Of a DNA stretch of 64,000 nucleotides, positions 43,684 to 56,453 are shown piece after piece; within the stretch, counting starts at the first letter, position 1, and every line of letters begins with the position of its first letter. A program made the translations under genes and the position numbers. The notes beneath the pieces were generated by a model. The model was not told where the DNA came from. It made no database searches and worked only from the letters and a program-made list of their open reading frames with translations. Source of the stretch: Phlebotomus papatasi (lineage: Eukaryota; Arthropoda; Insecta; Diptera; Psychodidae); contig NC_077222.1 in NCBI RefSeq assembly GCF_024763615.1, forward strand, positions 66,092,001 to 66,156,000, given 5' to 3'.

Positions 43684-46600
43684 ATCAGTTACCCCTTGCG
43701 ATCAAAGGCAAATGAAAGCAGCTAACAAATGTATAAAGAAGTTTGTTTATTGAAAATATAAAATATATTTATTTACAATTCTGATAGTTGCGTGATGACT
43801 TTTATTACCCAAACGTTATCCATGAGTTTATATATCTATATTTTTATTTATTCAGGTGTATTAATTTTGAGTCAGGCATATCATTAACAGAATTGTTCAA
43901 AATAAGGACCTTTCAAATTTATATAAGTTTTAAATATAGAAAATTACATATGAAAATATAAATAAACTTAAAATTAGAAAACATTAACGTGATACAGCCT
44001 TGTGATATAGTTAATTGGTATGAAGATGATAAATAATTTTTGAAAATCCTTTTTTTATTTTGGAGCAACAATACGAGGATAACCTGACGGTCTGAGGAAC
44101 ACTGCCGATCACTGAAGCCCTTCCCTTACACCCTTTTTTCTAATACATAAATTTCTTGTGTGTGTCTTTTTTTGTAATAATTTGGAAAGATTAAGTCAAT
44201 ATTATTATTTAGCTAGTAAGCAAAGACTAAATTTGCAACAGTTCAGTATATTAAAATTTTATTAAAATTGTTACTATCACATGATTTGTACCTTTGCTTA
44301 CCAGTTTTTACTAGTAACTATCGATATGCTTTGCATTACTATAATTTTAACAGCTGTATTGTGTGATTGTTTGAGCAATCAACTCCTTTTTGAGGAATTC
44401 CCAAAACATTTAGCATCAAGTGATCAAATCAAAACAGAAGGCTCCTAAAATCTCTCATACGGAAAGCTCAAGAGCCTTATTTGGTCTTTAACAATATTTT
44501 CATGAATTAATAATTGTGCATCTATTTTTGGGAGATACTCTATGCAATTGTCTGCCTAACTTCTTGTGTAATCGAGATCAATTCGTGGTTCAATTCTTAA
44601 GTTATGGAAAAAAAATTTCACGTGAACTTTAGAGTAAAATGTTTCACAATAGCCCAGGCCCAGGACACATCCTCAGCGCGTTGAAGTGTTTAGTAAGTGT
44701 TTTTGGGTAAATGTAGACTCATTACAGAGGCTAAAGTCATGAATTACATGGAATAATCGTAGTCAGAACGGCTGTATAATGATTATTTAAATGCCCCATG
44801 ACACGCTATATGAAAGATCCGAATGGGAAATCTCTTTTGTTGGGTTTCGCGAGACATCATCGTGCTTTGGATGTATCTTCTCCTCCGTTTTTCTGCATAT
44901 GAATATTAACGTTTTAATTGATTTGCTATGTGTGCTTTCTTCTTGCACCAAGAGTGCAACTCCGTGTCTTGTAAGAGATTCAGAGAAAAGAGGAATGCAC
45001 TGTGGATGTTTCTGGGCAAAAACAGTAAGGTCACGAAGTGAGAAATCGAGAAAGGTATCTTCTAATATTCCTTCTGTCATCGATTTCTTTGCTTCCAAAT
45101 GGTTACATTTTCACCAGAAGAGCCACATGGTATGCTGTTCTGAGTCGTATCTCTTTCTCACACCTCCAGCCATCCCATGTTTGGATGGATCCCCAGGAGA
45201 TGGGACCATCCAGTCCATCTCTCTTGGCCAAAGTCTCCAAAGAGAGATGGTGAGATATTGGATGCCAGGAGAAAGAAAAAAAGTGAGCTGAAGAACAATT
45301 TTCAATTTATATAATCATCATCGTTTTGTGCAAACAAATGAGATTGGGATCTCCACAAATTCGCTCAGGTGTTCTTGGCTTCGCGAACATTTTAACACAA
45401 TATTGACAAGGTGTGGCGTTCGATCGAGATTGGGTCTCGGCGTGTCCTCCTCAGCTAAAATTCACCGGCGAAATGTCAATTGAATATTTAAGACGATTGT
45501 GGGATTGGAACAAAGGGAATTTGATATCGAAAGAATTTTTCGGTTTGAACTGTTGAGCGACATTTCGCCATTCAAAACTGACTTCTCTGATCCTCCATTG
45601 ATTCACCATTCGTGGTTTGTAGGTGTGAATGTCGTGGAAGAAATCACGGCTATTGCTAAAAATTATTTTATGCATTTACTACAAACAAATTGCGTTTAAT
45701 TAGAACCCATTGTATAGAAATTTATAGTCCAATGTGAAACACTTTGCAATTTATGCTGATAGATGTCGCCAGTGAGGTCTAATATTTCAGAATTAGGGAA
45801 CAATCACATTGATCGTGAAATTCACATCGTTATCGTTCAAAATCTAGAGATTAAACTCGTTTGTAGGTGTAGGAGAACCCTCTCATGCTTCGCATGCACA
45901 CACTCTGGATTCAAACACTTCATATTTTTCCCATATTTCCTTAGAAGCTGACCTATTTCTTCAGAAAATGTTTGACTTAAGACTAGCTATTAAAATTGCC
46001 ATAGATTAGATTCACTAAAGGAATGTGGAAAAATGTACAAAGCGTTCAATGCCAGAGTGTGTGCGAAGCCTGAATGCTTTTCACTATTTCATTCACAAAC
46101 ATCAAGCAAATAAAGTAAATATCAAGTAGTTGAATAAGAATGACACAGGTTGTAGCATAATTAAGTTAAAATCTATCCAAAAATATTGGTTATAAAAGTT
46201 ATATAATATAAGCCATATGATCAATCATGAAGACTAAATAGACTATTACTTTTTCAAATTTATAATCTATATATTATTTGTAAATATCAGACAATTCTAA
46301 ATCATTAAATAACAAAGTATTAAATATTAGATAAAAAAGTAATTAGAATGAGAATCTACCATTTAAGTATGAGTTTAATTCATCAGCTAACATCATTGTA
46401 TAGTCCTTATTGTTATATTATTTAACCTGGGCATCAATCAATAAATTATTATTATTATTATAAAAGGATTTTTTTTTACTTCAAATGAATTTGCTCTGTA
46501 CAATCTTGTTAACCGCAAAGTAATTCTTTTCAAAAAGTATTTTGAAAATCAAGTCACAATGGCTGAATTTTTAAGATTTGTAAATGAAAATTTCAGAAAA

Positions 46601-46723
46601 TATAGTGTAAGTGTTGTACTTTTATATTTTCAAGAGTTTGGGTTAATTTTTTTATTATGTAGAAAAAAAAAATAGAGAAAATATGCCGTTTTTTAAAATA
46701 TTTTATCCCTTGTAATCCCTTAA
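43684..46723. other. Gene-free spacer with a less AT-rich block
   Basis: At 44780-45700 GC rises and a plus-strand open frame of 166 codons (44791-45291) occurs, with a 103-codon antisense frame over its left half. The longer frame is Cys/Ser-rich in its first half and shows no recognisable domain. I do not call it a gene. Confidence 0.4.
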
Positions 46724-47197
46724 CTCTTTCGTCTCCTTTGGGACTTTGGGTACCCATGGAAAAAAGAATTTTTATTTAGAATCGATAAAAATCCGATTCT
46801 TCTGGATGATTACAAACTAGAAGGATGTCCAAATCTAGGATATTTTTTGCAGGATCCCAATTAACTCCTGAGCTAAGATATTCTTGGTCAAAAATCGTGA
46901 ATTTGCGATTTTCAGAAGATAATGGTCAATAATTCTTCTTGTTTTAGTGATCAACATTGTAAAGGAGTCATTTGACACGCAAAAATAATTCACAAAATCG
47001 ATATTATTGGCTTTTGGAAAATTGAAGTTTGTCTCCTTTTCGTTCTTTTGGGGACGAGAGTTCCCATGAGTTTTCCAATTTCCCAGAGGCGGAGAAATTG
47101 TTTTTTCTGCAAAAGTATCATATTCGACCACTAAGACTTACAATAAAGTGAGTTTTACTGAAATTCGTTCGCTGGATATGTTGTGGTCCGGAAAGAG
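46724..47197. mobile_element. TTAA-flanked MITE with CTCTTTC ends
   Basis: 474 bp between TTAA (46720-46723) and TTAA (47198-47201), ends CTCTTTCGTCTCC and GGTCCGGAAAGAG. An inner pair GGGTACCCATGGAAAA / TTCCCATGAGTTTTCC is also inverted. The TTAA target suggests piggyBac-type mobilisation. Minus-strand frame 46835-47131 shows no transposase motif. Confidence 0.6.
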
Positions 47198-47843
47198 TTA
47201 AGAAAAGCTTACTTTTCTGAAAGTGCCCTATTCTCCTTTACAGAAAACTTATATTTTTAACAAATATTTGTGGTCAAGGCAAATTTTTTTTCTGAAACAT
47301 AAACACATTTGAATGATAGAATATAATTATATAATTTGGGAACCTATTTTTCTAACTTTTTATAAATATTATATTGCAAAATATACAATTTTCAAAATAT
47401 TTAAGAAAATAGTGATTTTTGAGTTTGAATTACTTATTTTTTTTAGATTTAACAATACTTAACATTGTGGAAAAATTCTCTAAAAAATATTTATTTCTCA
47501 AAAATAACAGCAATTAAGGCATAGGGCTAAGCCTAGGTATGAAGCCAGAATAAAACGATATTCAGACTAGAGGTTTAGGCCAATTTTCAAAACCTATCTA
47601 TATTGAATTGATATTAATAAAGTTTATACTTTTCTGATAAATAGTGGAGAATCGACTACCGCAGTAACCTTGTTAACCTTAGTTTCCTAGGCACGCAACC
47701 CCTATAGGGAATAATAAAATAATAATAAATAATAATAAAACAATTAAATAAGCTTTTTAATCTTAAACCTTAAATTTTGTTATTCAATTCTGAAACAGGG
47801 TGTAACCTACTATAGTATTTTTGGGCAAAACTTATGTCCTTAA

Positions 47844-48185
47844 GGGCCTAGACAGACCTGCGGATTAACCCAGAGACGGCTTAGCGTAATTATATTAGAA
47901 ATAATGGTTAAACTACATTTCCATCATTTTCTATTAAGTCGTCTCTCGGCTTAATTAGTAAGTGTGTCTAGGGCATAAATTGAGAGACGGCTTAACGTAC
48001 TTATAATCAAAATAATGATATGACCAAATTCCTATCAATTTCCTACCAACTAATCCGTTTCTTGGCTTAAGCCGAGAAGCAGATTATTTAGAAACTGATG
48101 GAAATGTAATCTATCTGATCATTTTTTTTATTATAATTGCGTTAAGCCGTCTCTTGGCTTAAGTTGTAAGTATATCTAGGACATT
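47844..48185. mobile_element. TCTAGGGC MITE family, two head-to-tail or nested copies
   Basis: Copy one (47844-47977) has ends GGGCCTAGACAGACC and GTGTGTCTAGGGC with GAGACGGCTTAGCG / AAGTCGTCTCTCGGC inside. A second, partly rearranged copy follows to about 48185 and ends in a decayed TATATCTAGGAC. Repeated inversions of TTAAGCCGAGA indicate nesting. Confidence 0.72.
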
Positions 48186-50261
48186 ACTCATAATGTCTAA
48201 TACTGCCTTCTTGCAAAATATTGATTTGAAAATAAAATGTTACAGTAGGTATACTATTTAAAAAATTCTTTTGCTATTTATTAAACATTTCTTCACATGC
48301 AATTTGCTTTAGAAATATTTTCTAGTTGTTACTAATTCTCAGTAGATAAACAATAGAATCACTCCTCTCACAAAGCATCATAGCACCTTCATGAAATTCT
48401 TTCGCAGTTCAATTTTAAGCATGGAATTGGAAAGTGGAAGAAGAACAGCAATTGAGAAATTTTTGTGAGCTCACGGGAGGAATCTCTTGTGTTTTAAATT
48501 GCCACGAAATTCTATACAATTGCACATAATCCACTGCTGGTAGAATTTTAATGAAATGCACAGGGAGAATTTCAAAATCACTGCTAAATCGTACAATCTT
48601 CCAGGTAATTAATACTTTCACGAGAGGATGGAATTACCATAGCATTGAGGATTCTTTTCAACCAAATAGTCCAATATAACCCTCGAAAATCTCAATCTCA
48701 ATTACACAATTCTTACATCAGTGTTTATTTACCTCGACGAGATCTTTTCTTTACTTGATATCTTTCCGTATGGACATTTTTGTGAAATTTTGAATCAATA
48801 GTGAACACAAGATACAAATATTTGATCTTGACAGAGAGTGGCGAGAAAATTGTTTAAATAAATTGGATGATAAATATTTCACTTCTTGCCATCCTCTAAT
48901 GAAATGTAAATGGTCACGAGAGGAATTTGAGACGCGAGTTTACCCAACTTTTTGATATTTTCAAGCTTTGAAAAACAAAGTCCAAAACATTACTTCTTAT
49001 AGGAAGAATGGAATGGTTAAACCTAATGAAGCATCATTACTGAAATTGTGTGAGAATAATTGAAATGTATTGATATTTTTGAGACGTGAGAGAATGATTT
49101 TGAAGAATTGGTAAATTGAGAGGAGAGTAATGGTTTTGGAATGTGAATTGGGGGCTTTGAAATGGGAATGTATTTCCGTAAATAGATTTATGAAAACAAT
49201 TTCGCATTTCTAAAAATATACTGATATCTACAAAAAAAATTTTTGAAATACTTTTGTACCAAAAGAGATTTTAATAGGCCTGAATTTACAGTAAAATGAG
49301 TAGAAATTTCCCTAAAGAAAAATATAGAAAGGCAAGAAAACAGTTTAGATCGAACAAATTGATGTATACAATAAAGAAAACCACTAAAGACATTAAATTA
49401 GTATTTATCAATATTGCCGTTGGAGGAATAACAAATACACCATTTAGAGGATCATTAGTAAGAGCCCAAAGCAGACATGGTAAGATGGTAAACAAGGTCT
49501 CCTCCACAAAACCAGAATCCCAAAGCAAAAATCGATATGACGATCCTCAAAATCTTGGGCCTCCAACTAGAACAAGAAAAGTGACAAACCCATTTGACTA
49601 ACTACATTGGATTTAACACTATTCGACCGAAAGACCTTTCGGTATTGATGTAACTTCCTTATTTAGATGGCAATTTGGAGGCAATAGCTTTGTACAAGAG
49701 TTCTGATGCCCACACGCCACTCATCGTCATTGGAGGATGCACGCACATGGCTCAGCATAAATCTCAATCTCTTGGCGGTTTGTCTCTCATCACCGTCACT
49801 TTGTCTCACTGGACGATCTTCGAGAGTACAGTACCAGAGATCTCAAGTGAAAGTCATATATTGAAGTGATCTCGGAATGGCGTGCGCGGTGTAAATCCAG
49901 CAGCGACCCACGCATTCAATCCAATCATCATCATTACCCAAAGACTACAAAATGCCTCAACCGAAGTCCCCATTCTTGCGCGGGCAACGATAGCAAATTA
50001 ATAATTGTGCGCGGGGAGATATGATGTGAGACTCTTTCCGCCAAATACACATGATTATTAATAGCGTAGCTTAATGGGAAGATTTTGTAGGTATGACAGA
50101 TCATGGGGCGATCAATTACAGATTTGAGATACTAACTTTGATCTAGTTCGGTTAATAAGGTTTTAAAGTTAAGCATCTGCATGGGTTAATTGCAGTAATT
50201 TCAACAACAGACTAGATTCTTGCAGAAATTTTAAGTTTGGGTAATAGAATATAAGTAAATA
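48186..50261. other. Gene-free spacer
   Basis: Unique-looking sequence. A Lys/Arg-rich plus-strand frame of 101 codons (49296-49601) ends TNPFD; its antisense frame is hydrophobic. Neither shows a known domain and the length is near what chance gives in such DNA. Confidence 0.4.
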
Positions 50262-50686
50262 GGGTAAGTGTGCCAAATTTCGGCATAGTAGCATGCAAGC
50301 GCCAAAGTCTCAAGTTTGAAATGTAATATTTTAAATTAAAATCGATTTTTTTTTATTACTTCTTAAAGAGTGTTTCTTGGAACCTTGTAAAGAGTTTACC
50401 GTCTTTATTTACTCTAAAATCATTCCTAATACATTTTAAAATGAATAAAAATATAGACATAGCTTTGGTGCCCTATTTCGGCCACCTTCATTCTCATAGT
50501 TCCTTGCCCTTCGGGAATTCTTCCAATATCTTTTTCACGTCATCTCGTTTGTCGAAGCTAAATTTTTTGTTATTCTTTTGCACTATATAATCTCTAGAGT
50601 ACGTAAAACCTAAAAGTTAATGGAAATTCGAGGAACAAAAAAGGTGGCCGAAATTGCAAGCTGGCCGGAATTTGGCACACTTGCCC
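50262..50686. mobile_element. GTGTGCCAAATTTCGGC MITE, copy 2
   Basis: 425-bp copy with ends GGGTAAGTGTGCCAAATTTC and GGAATTTGGCACACTTGCCC, flanked by TA. The interior matches the unc79 intron copy at 14251-14677 closely, with the same orientation. Confidence 0.87.
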
Positions 50687-50839
50687 TAATCCTAGAAATT
50701 TTGTAACTGACTGTTTCTGGATGTGTTTTTAAAACTGGGGATATCAACGAAGTTAAATCATTGATAGGTTTGAAATTCTTGTGACCAAATAGAGTTAGGC
50801 TGGTAGTCTCAAGAATATTTGGTCTGTAAAATTTGACAG

Positions 50840-52330
50840 TAAAGGATTATCCCAAATAGTTTATCCCAAACTGTCATACATTGAGGGTTTAGGGTTATCG
50901 ATTAGAGGTTCTTTGCATCCTAGGATGAAAAGAACCTCTATTCGATAATCCTAAGCCCCCAATTTTACGACACTTTTTGATAAACTTTTAAGACCTCTTC
51001 TTAAACATGCCTTTTTAAAGAAAATTTTCTCTATCCTTTTTTAAAAAAGGCAATTTTTTACGAAAATTGCTTCTAATGTGTAACACTACTGCCAAATTTC
51101 ATAGGGGAGACTGGGGCACATGTAACCATTTTCGATAGATGCGAATTTGAGGTCATTTTCCAAGGACACCGTGATTTTTTGGAAAATATTTCTTAGCTCA
51201 TGTTTTACCCTTGGGTATAGGCAATACATCGAGGGTAATGCGGATGCTGGAAAACAATTGAGTTTTCCATAAAAATAAAATTTGTGTCCCTGTGCATTTT
51301 TCTCTTTTCACAAAATACCTGGGGTAGAAGTAACCACTTTCTGGGGAGGATGTAAACACCTTTTTTCCCACCCTTGAAATTAACTTTGCACCACTCTCGA
51401 TTATTTTAATTACTTAAGAGATATATAAAGACTGTATATTATTCAAAAAATCATGACACTTTTTACAAAGAATAATTAAAATAGCAAAAAAACTAAAAGC
51501 ATGCATGTCAAAGACATTTTTCAATGGATTTTCCCCATATTTTGACATCATGTGACTTTTTATTTAACACAGCGCCACCATTTTTTTTTCGTAATCTATG
51601 AATTATAGATATTTCGCATGAAGGTCAATTTCCCGCTCTTTTACCTACTCATTTTGTGAAATTGAAATTGCCTGATTACATCTACCCCAAATGCTGTTTT
51701 CTGACCAATTATTAATTCTTTTGAAATAATGAGAATCTCAATTTGTCTAGTAAATCCATAAATATAATCCTAAAAGATGTAGGAAAGAACTGGTATTGCT
51801 ACATTTCGATTATTTTACACAGTTTTTAATTTCCAGGTGGAAATCCAAATGACCAAAATAATTGAAATATCAAAATTTTCGGGAAAAATTATTTTTATTT
51901 TTAAAGTATTAGGATTTTATTGACCAATTCTTCTGTGGACATACATCCCCGTGGTATCTATGAATGCTTATGGGTTTTATCCTCTGGAGTCTTAAAATTA
52001 ATAAAAAAAATTACAGTGTTTACATCTACCCCAGTTTACTACTGCCCCAGTTCCCCCTACACTAAATATTCTCAAAGATCAGCCTGAGGCCATTTGGGCC
52101 CTTATAGTGAAGCCGCGAACACACTTAGGCTGATCTTCAAAATATTTAGCACAGAAAATTTGGCAATAATGAATCAGCCCAAACTATCGTAAAATGAGTA
52201 AGAGTTTATGATCAGTGATTAAAGGTTTTTTGCATAAATTTCTTTCCCTAATATTTCATCTCCAAAATTTCTGGCTCAATATATATGCAAAGATCAGCTT
52301 GAGCCTATTTGGATCTTAAAAATGTTAAGG
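50840..52330. repeat. Composite palindromic region holding a 954-bp TIR element
   Basis: Outer arms pair imperfectly: TGCCAAATTT before the inner element with AAATTTGGCA after it, and CAAAGATCAGCCT with AGGCTGATCTT (52071-52130). A 23-24-bp stem at 50888-50955 (AGAGGTTCTTT / AAAGAACCTCT) belongs to the same region, and related words recur near 52200. It reads as an old foldback into which a TIR element inserted. Confidence 0.5.
51104..52057. mobile_element. 954-bp GGGGAGACTGGGGCA-ended element
   Basis: Ends GGGGAGACTGGGGCA and TGCCCCAGTTCCCCC with TA on each side. They resemble the ends of the small MITEs at 33284, 37477 and 54716, but the interior is different and much longer. No transposase frame. 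Confidence 0.75.
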
Positions 52331-53144
52331 ATATTCTATTAAATTTCGTTATCTCTGTAATCTGTAGATTAATCATTAGATAATTTCCGATTGTAGATTG
52401 ACTGAGAATAAGAACTTTTAATCAATCTTGCGTGAACCAAAATAATTTTTGTAAAGCGAATGACAATAATGTTAATGATATTCTATCCAATCACGTTAGT
52501 CTCTTATCCTACTTCTCAAATATAAAAATCTAATTTTGGAAATCAAGGAGCTTCATTCAAAATTTGATTTCCAAATAATACAAAAACCTAACAGATTTAG
52601 AACACAAACATTAGTATATAGTTTAAACCCTGGAGAGGGTATTGAACAGAACCAGTAGTGGTCAAATTAAATCGGTCCGAAAGAACGGTAATGACAGTCA
52701 ATTCAGTTATTCACTGTCTTTTGCGAAGCAAAGCCCCTATGGGACAGATCTAGGAAATGGTGTCCGAATGAGTTATAAAATTTTATTTGGAATAACGTTC
52801 CAGAATTGAGTACAAGAATCTTCCTGATTGCATAGGATTTAGTTCTTAGTTCCTAATTAGATATATAAAAAAAAAACAAATCAAATCCATGCGAATCAAG
52901 TATTCAAATCAACATGGTTTAAATATGCCAGTCGTGTGGCAAGAAGGCCGCGTAATAAAATTAAAAAGAAAGTTTTTGAAAGTAGGCAATACTGGAAGGA
53001 CCTATAAATTGAAGATTAGTTGTTGTAGAATTCAAAATCCTACACTGGCTCTATAGTTCTGTATAAATAACTAGAATTAAAATGTTTTGGGGAAAATAAT
53101 CGACGCTGAGAAATTAAATTTGTTGGGGACCAGAGTTCGTCGTT
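52331..53144. other. Gene-free spacer
   Basis: AT-rich, no element termini and no coding signal recognised. Confidence 0.45.
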
Positions 53145-53230
53145 AAAATTGGAGTTGCTCTATGAAAACATCAGCACTTTCCAGAGCTTTCGGCTCGGTA
53201 TCCCAATCTTCATCAGTGGCGAAAGCGAAA
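53145..53230 (-). mobile_element. Possible Penelope-like fragment with hammerhead-like core
   Basis: Minus strand reads CTGATGA (53210-53216), a short stem with GATA loop, GAAA (53188-53191), then GCTCT ... AGAGC. CTGATGA and GAAA in this spacing are the two conserved boxes of hammerhead ribozymes, which Penelope-like retroelements carry. Stem II has a mismatch and the expected UH cleavage step is not visible, so it is at best decayed. Confidence 0.3.
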
Positions 53231-54715
53231 AGGGAGCCTTTTTAATCTTATTTTCAAATGTAAGAGTTTTCTTCTCTACAATAATTTATAATAAAATATT
53301 TAGTTTATTTTAAGAAATTGTGAAAATATTTATTAAAGATTCTTAAAAATTTATGACTATACTGTTTCCCAAGCTTTCATCTTAAAAAGTACATTAAAAA
53401 TTTGAAATATTTTTTTTCTTTATGATTTCACTTAAAACCAAGTGAAATATCTTGTGATTTAGAGACGAACAACTTTCCAAACCATTTCCACTTCGTTTTA
53501 ATTAAGCATAACCCGTTGATTGTAGTTAGGTCTTAAAATTCTTTCAAAAAAAATTTTCAAGTGCAAAGGCTGTAATACAAAACTGAAGTTAATGGCCCAA
53601 GTAAATAAAACTTCTGCATTTCTTTGGTCAAATTAGTCGCCCCGTGGGAGCGACTCTTTAGCATAAATCGCACTTTAAATACTCATCTTTGCGTGCACAC
53701 TGGAGTTTTGAAAAAAGAGCTATACCGATTCTGGTATTACGTTTCGCCCAAGACCATTTAAATACTAACAATTGCAAATACTATTAACCAATCGAACCTT
53801 TTAGCATGCGAAATTGGTTGAGAAGGCCATTCAGATGAGATGTGTGGCGATTTGTGGGACGAGAGAGCTGGAGAGGCAACTTTGGTGTCTTCATAAACTA
53901 CAAGAACACCAAGTTGCCTATAATAGATGTCCAAAGTTAACTGACGACGAAAAAAAGCCACTCTGCAACTTTCTCAGGTGATGGTACAAGAAAATGCAAC
54001 AAGTCTCATCTTCGGTGTGGAATGTGCGCCAAAGTATTGCTAAGATGCTTCCCTAAACAGACTGTATTTACAATTTATATATCGAAGTACATTCATTTGA
54101 ACAGAAAACTTCGATGGCATCCAGAGACTTTCATGTTCCGCTTTTTTTCCCGCGCTCGTACTTGATGACAATTTGCACAGATCTTTCCTTTTTTTTCGTC
54201 TACCTTATCCACTATGGATAACTCGTGGAGGAATTGCCATCGAGGATTATTGTAATTCAGCATTCGCGCTCGGGCAACTCATGAGGAAGAGACAGTATTT
54301 TACATTAAAACGTCCACAATCAATTTGAATGGTAAATGCTTCTGCGGATTCTTTTGGGCGGGAGAACGAGCGGGAGGACCAATTCGAAATTGTCGCCGCG
54401 ATGTACTTTACCGTTTGGCACGTACCGTTGCCGACTTCGAGCTTTCACGGTAGACACATGATGGGCTTTCATCGTGGACCCCTTTTGTGGCTTAAATCAA
54501 ACTTGTCGTTTTAGGAAGCATTATAGTTTGTTTATGAGATTATTTTGAAATTTTTGATAGATTGATAGACAAGTTATGAACAAACAAACCATAAGCCTCA
54601 GCTGACTATAAGAATAAAATATCCAGAAATGGACAGTAAACTTCAGTTAAGGAGTTTTCGATTTTAAGAATAAATAAAAACAAATAAATTTCATTTAGGG
54701 TTTTTGCCACTCTTA
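53231..54715. other. Gene-free spacer
   Basis: AT-rich sequence then a less AT-rich block (53640-54510) with short frames only. No known protein or element. Confidence 0.45.
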
Positions 54716-54930
54716 GGTGGAAGTGGGGCACCTTTGAAATTGGATTTTTTCACTTATTTTTAAATTAAACTGAGCCTTATCGTGATATAATTTAGTTGCA
54801 CAAACAGATTGAGAAGCTAAATTACGTTATGATATGGCTCAGTTCCACTTAAACATTGGAGAAAAATCCCACTTTCAAAGGTGCCCCACTTTCAAAGGTG
54901 TCCCACTTTCAAAGGTGCCCCACTTCCGCC
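54716..54930. mobile_element. GGGGAAGTGGGGC MITE, copy 2, with triplicated right end
   Basis: Same family as 33284-33462: left end GGTGGAAGTGGGGCACCTTT, TA on both sides. The right terminus has three tandem copies of CTTTCAAAGGTGCCCCA (one with GTCCCA), about 19 bp each, so the element is 36 bp longer than copy 1. Confidence 0.85.
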
Positions 54931-55794
54931 TAAGAATAACACTGTGAAATAGAGAAATATAGAATGGAACTCCTTGAGTAATTTCGGGTCCCTTGTGCTC
55001 TCCTGGAGGGGCATTCTGTAACAGTATGACAATGTCATATGACAAACTTTCATGATAAATTCCAGAGTAGAAGACAACAAAGCCTACTGTGCATCGAATA
55101 GCAATAGCAATCAGGTCTCTGAAGCTGTTATTAATTGATATGAAACGGATTTTTGATTAGTTCTTCTGAATTTACCCCATAAAAAAAATTTTAATTTGTC
55201 ATATGATATTGTCATACTGAAACAGAATTTCCCTACTTGGCATATCTCTTGAAAACACTTAAGACTCATAAAGTATGGTGCACTAAGCTTAGGTTCATAA
55301 TGTTTCAACTGGAGTAAATTTTGAAATGCATAAGCGTTTGCTGGGCAAATAAACTCTTTTGAAAATCTTAACTTAATTCATTACGTTAACGGCAGTTAAT
55401 CTTTTTGGATCAGTTTTCCAGTAATTAATTATAAGGATTTCAGGGAGTTATAAGTGAAGGATCTGCTTAATTAGATCAAGAATCTCAAAAACCTGTGTAT
55501 CTTTTCTGTCGTTAATTCTTTATGTCCTGTTATAGGTTGTTACAATAGCATTAAATTAGGGTAATTAGTTCAGATTTAGTTTCAACCAGTGTAGAGTTTT
55601 AACTGTTACAGGATTACCAATGAACCGGCTCTCAGGCTGCAGGCCTAACCAAGTTCCTGAACGTTTCGACATCCCAAAAGCAACCAATTTCTTTGATTTT
55701 TCGAGGATTAATGGAGTATTTGTCCTTATGTAATTTTATATCAAAACTTTTCAAAAAATCTTGCACTGATAGGAATTGTAAAAGCTAAGCTATA
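54931..55794. other. Gene-free spacer
   Basis: No element ends or coding signal. A CATATGACAAT/ATTGTCATA-like inverted pair lies at about 55026-55220. Confidence 0.4.
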
Positions 55795-55939
55795 TTCTGA
55801 CTAATCTGTCTCGCGGGTTGAGCCAACAAACGGCTTACTTAGTAGGAAACTGATGGGAATTTAGTCAAATCATTATTTTGACTATAATTACGTTAAGTTG
55901 TCACTCTGCTTAAGTCGGAAGTGTGACTAGAGCATAAGT
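55795..55939. mobile_element. TCTAGGGC MITE family, diverged copy
   Basis: Contains CGGCTTACTTAGTAGGAAAC, TGATGGGAATTTAGTC, ATAATTACGTTAAGTTGTC and an end GTGTGACTAGAGC. Matches the copies at 47844 and 56113 with many changes. Confidence 0.6.
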
Positions 55940-56112
55940 AAAGGAATTTTCAGACCCGAATCAAAGTCCTGATTTTCAGCCTATTTTAATGGTTTTTCAA
56001 AATCTAATGTTTCATTTGCCCTTTATGTTTAATCTTAAGTCATGTTTTTTTTTCAAAAATAAGCCTAGAGTGATAAGAAATTAGAAAAGTTAAGCCATAT
56101 GGCTAAGCTTTA

Positions 56113-56246
56113 TATGCTTGACAGACCCAGGGCTAAAGCCGAGAGACAGCTTAACGTAATTATAATTAAAATAATTATTGGTCTACATTCGCATCAGTTT
56201 CCCACTAAACCATCTTGCGTCTTAAGCTGTAAGCCTATTTAGGGCA
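56113..56246. mobile_element. TCTAGGGC MITE family copy
   Basis: Begins TGCTTGACAGACCCAGGGCT, includes AAGCCGAGAGACAGCTTAAC and ends CTATTTAGGGCATTA. About 134 bp, the basic unit length of this family. Confidence 0.65.
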
Positions 56247-56453
56247 TTATGTCTGAAGGCCGTATAAAGAATCCGAAACCGAAGAGCTGACCAATTAAAT
56301 TATCTCCGTTATTGGCACACGCAATAAGTTAGGTGGTTTCGATCAATGACACAAGTATTTCTGATTCAAATTACTAGTAAGGCAGTGAAAATGTTAGATT
56401 TAGACTAATAATCTTATCCATTTTATAAGGGTGTACAATAAAGTTTAGTATAA

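Noticed and set aside
49296..49601. Lys/Arg-rich 101-codon gene
   Set aside because: Length near the chance expectation, A-rich codons explain the lysines, no domain recognised.
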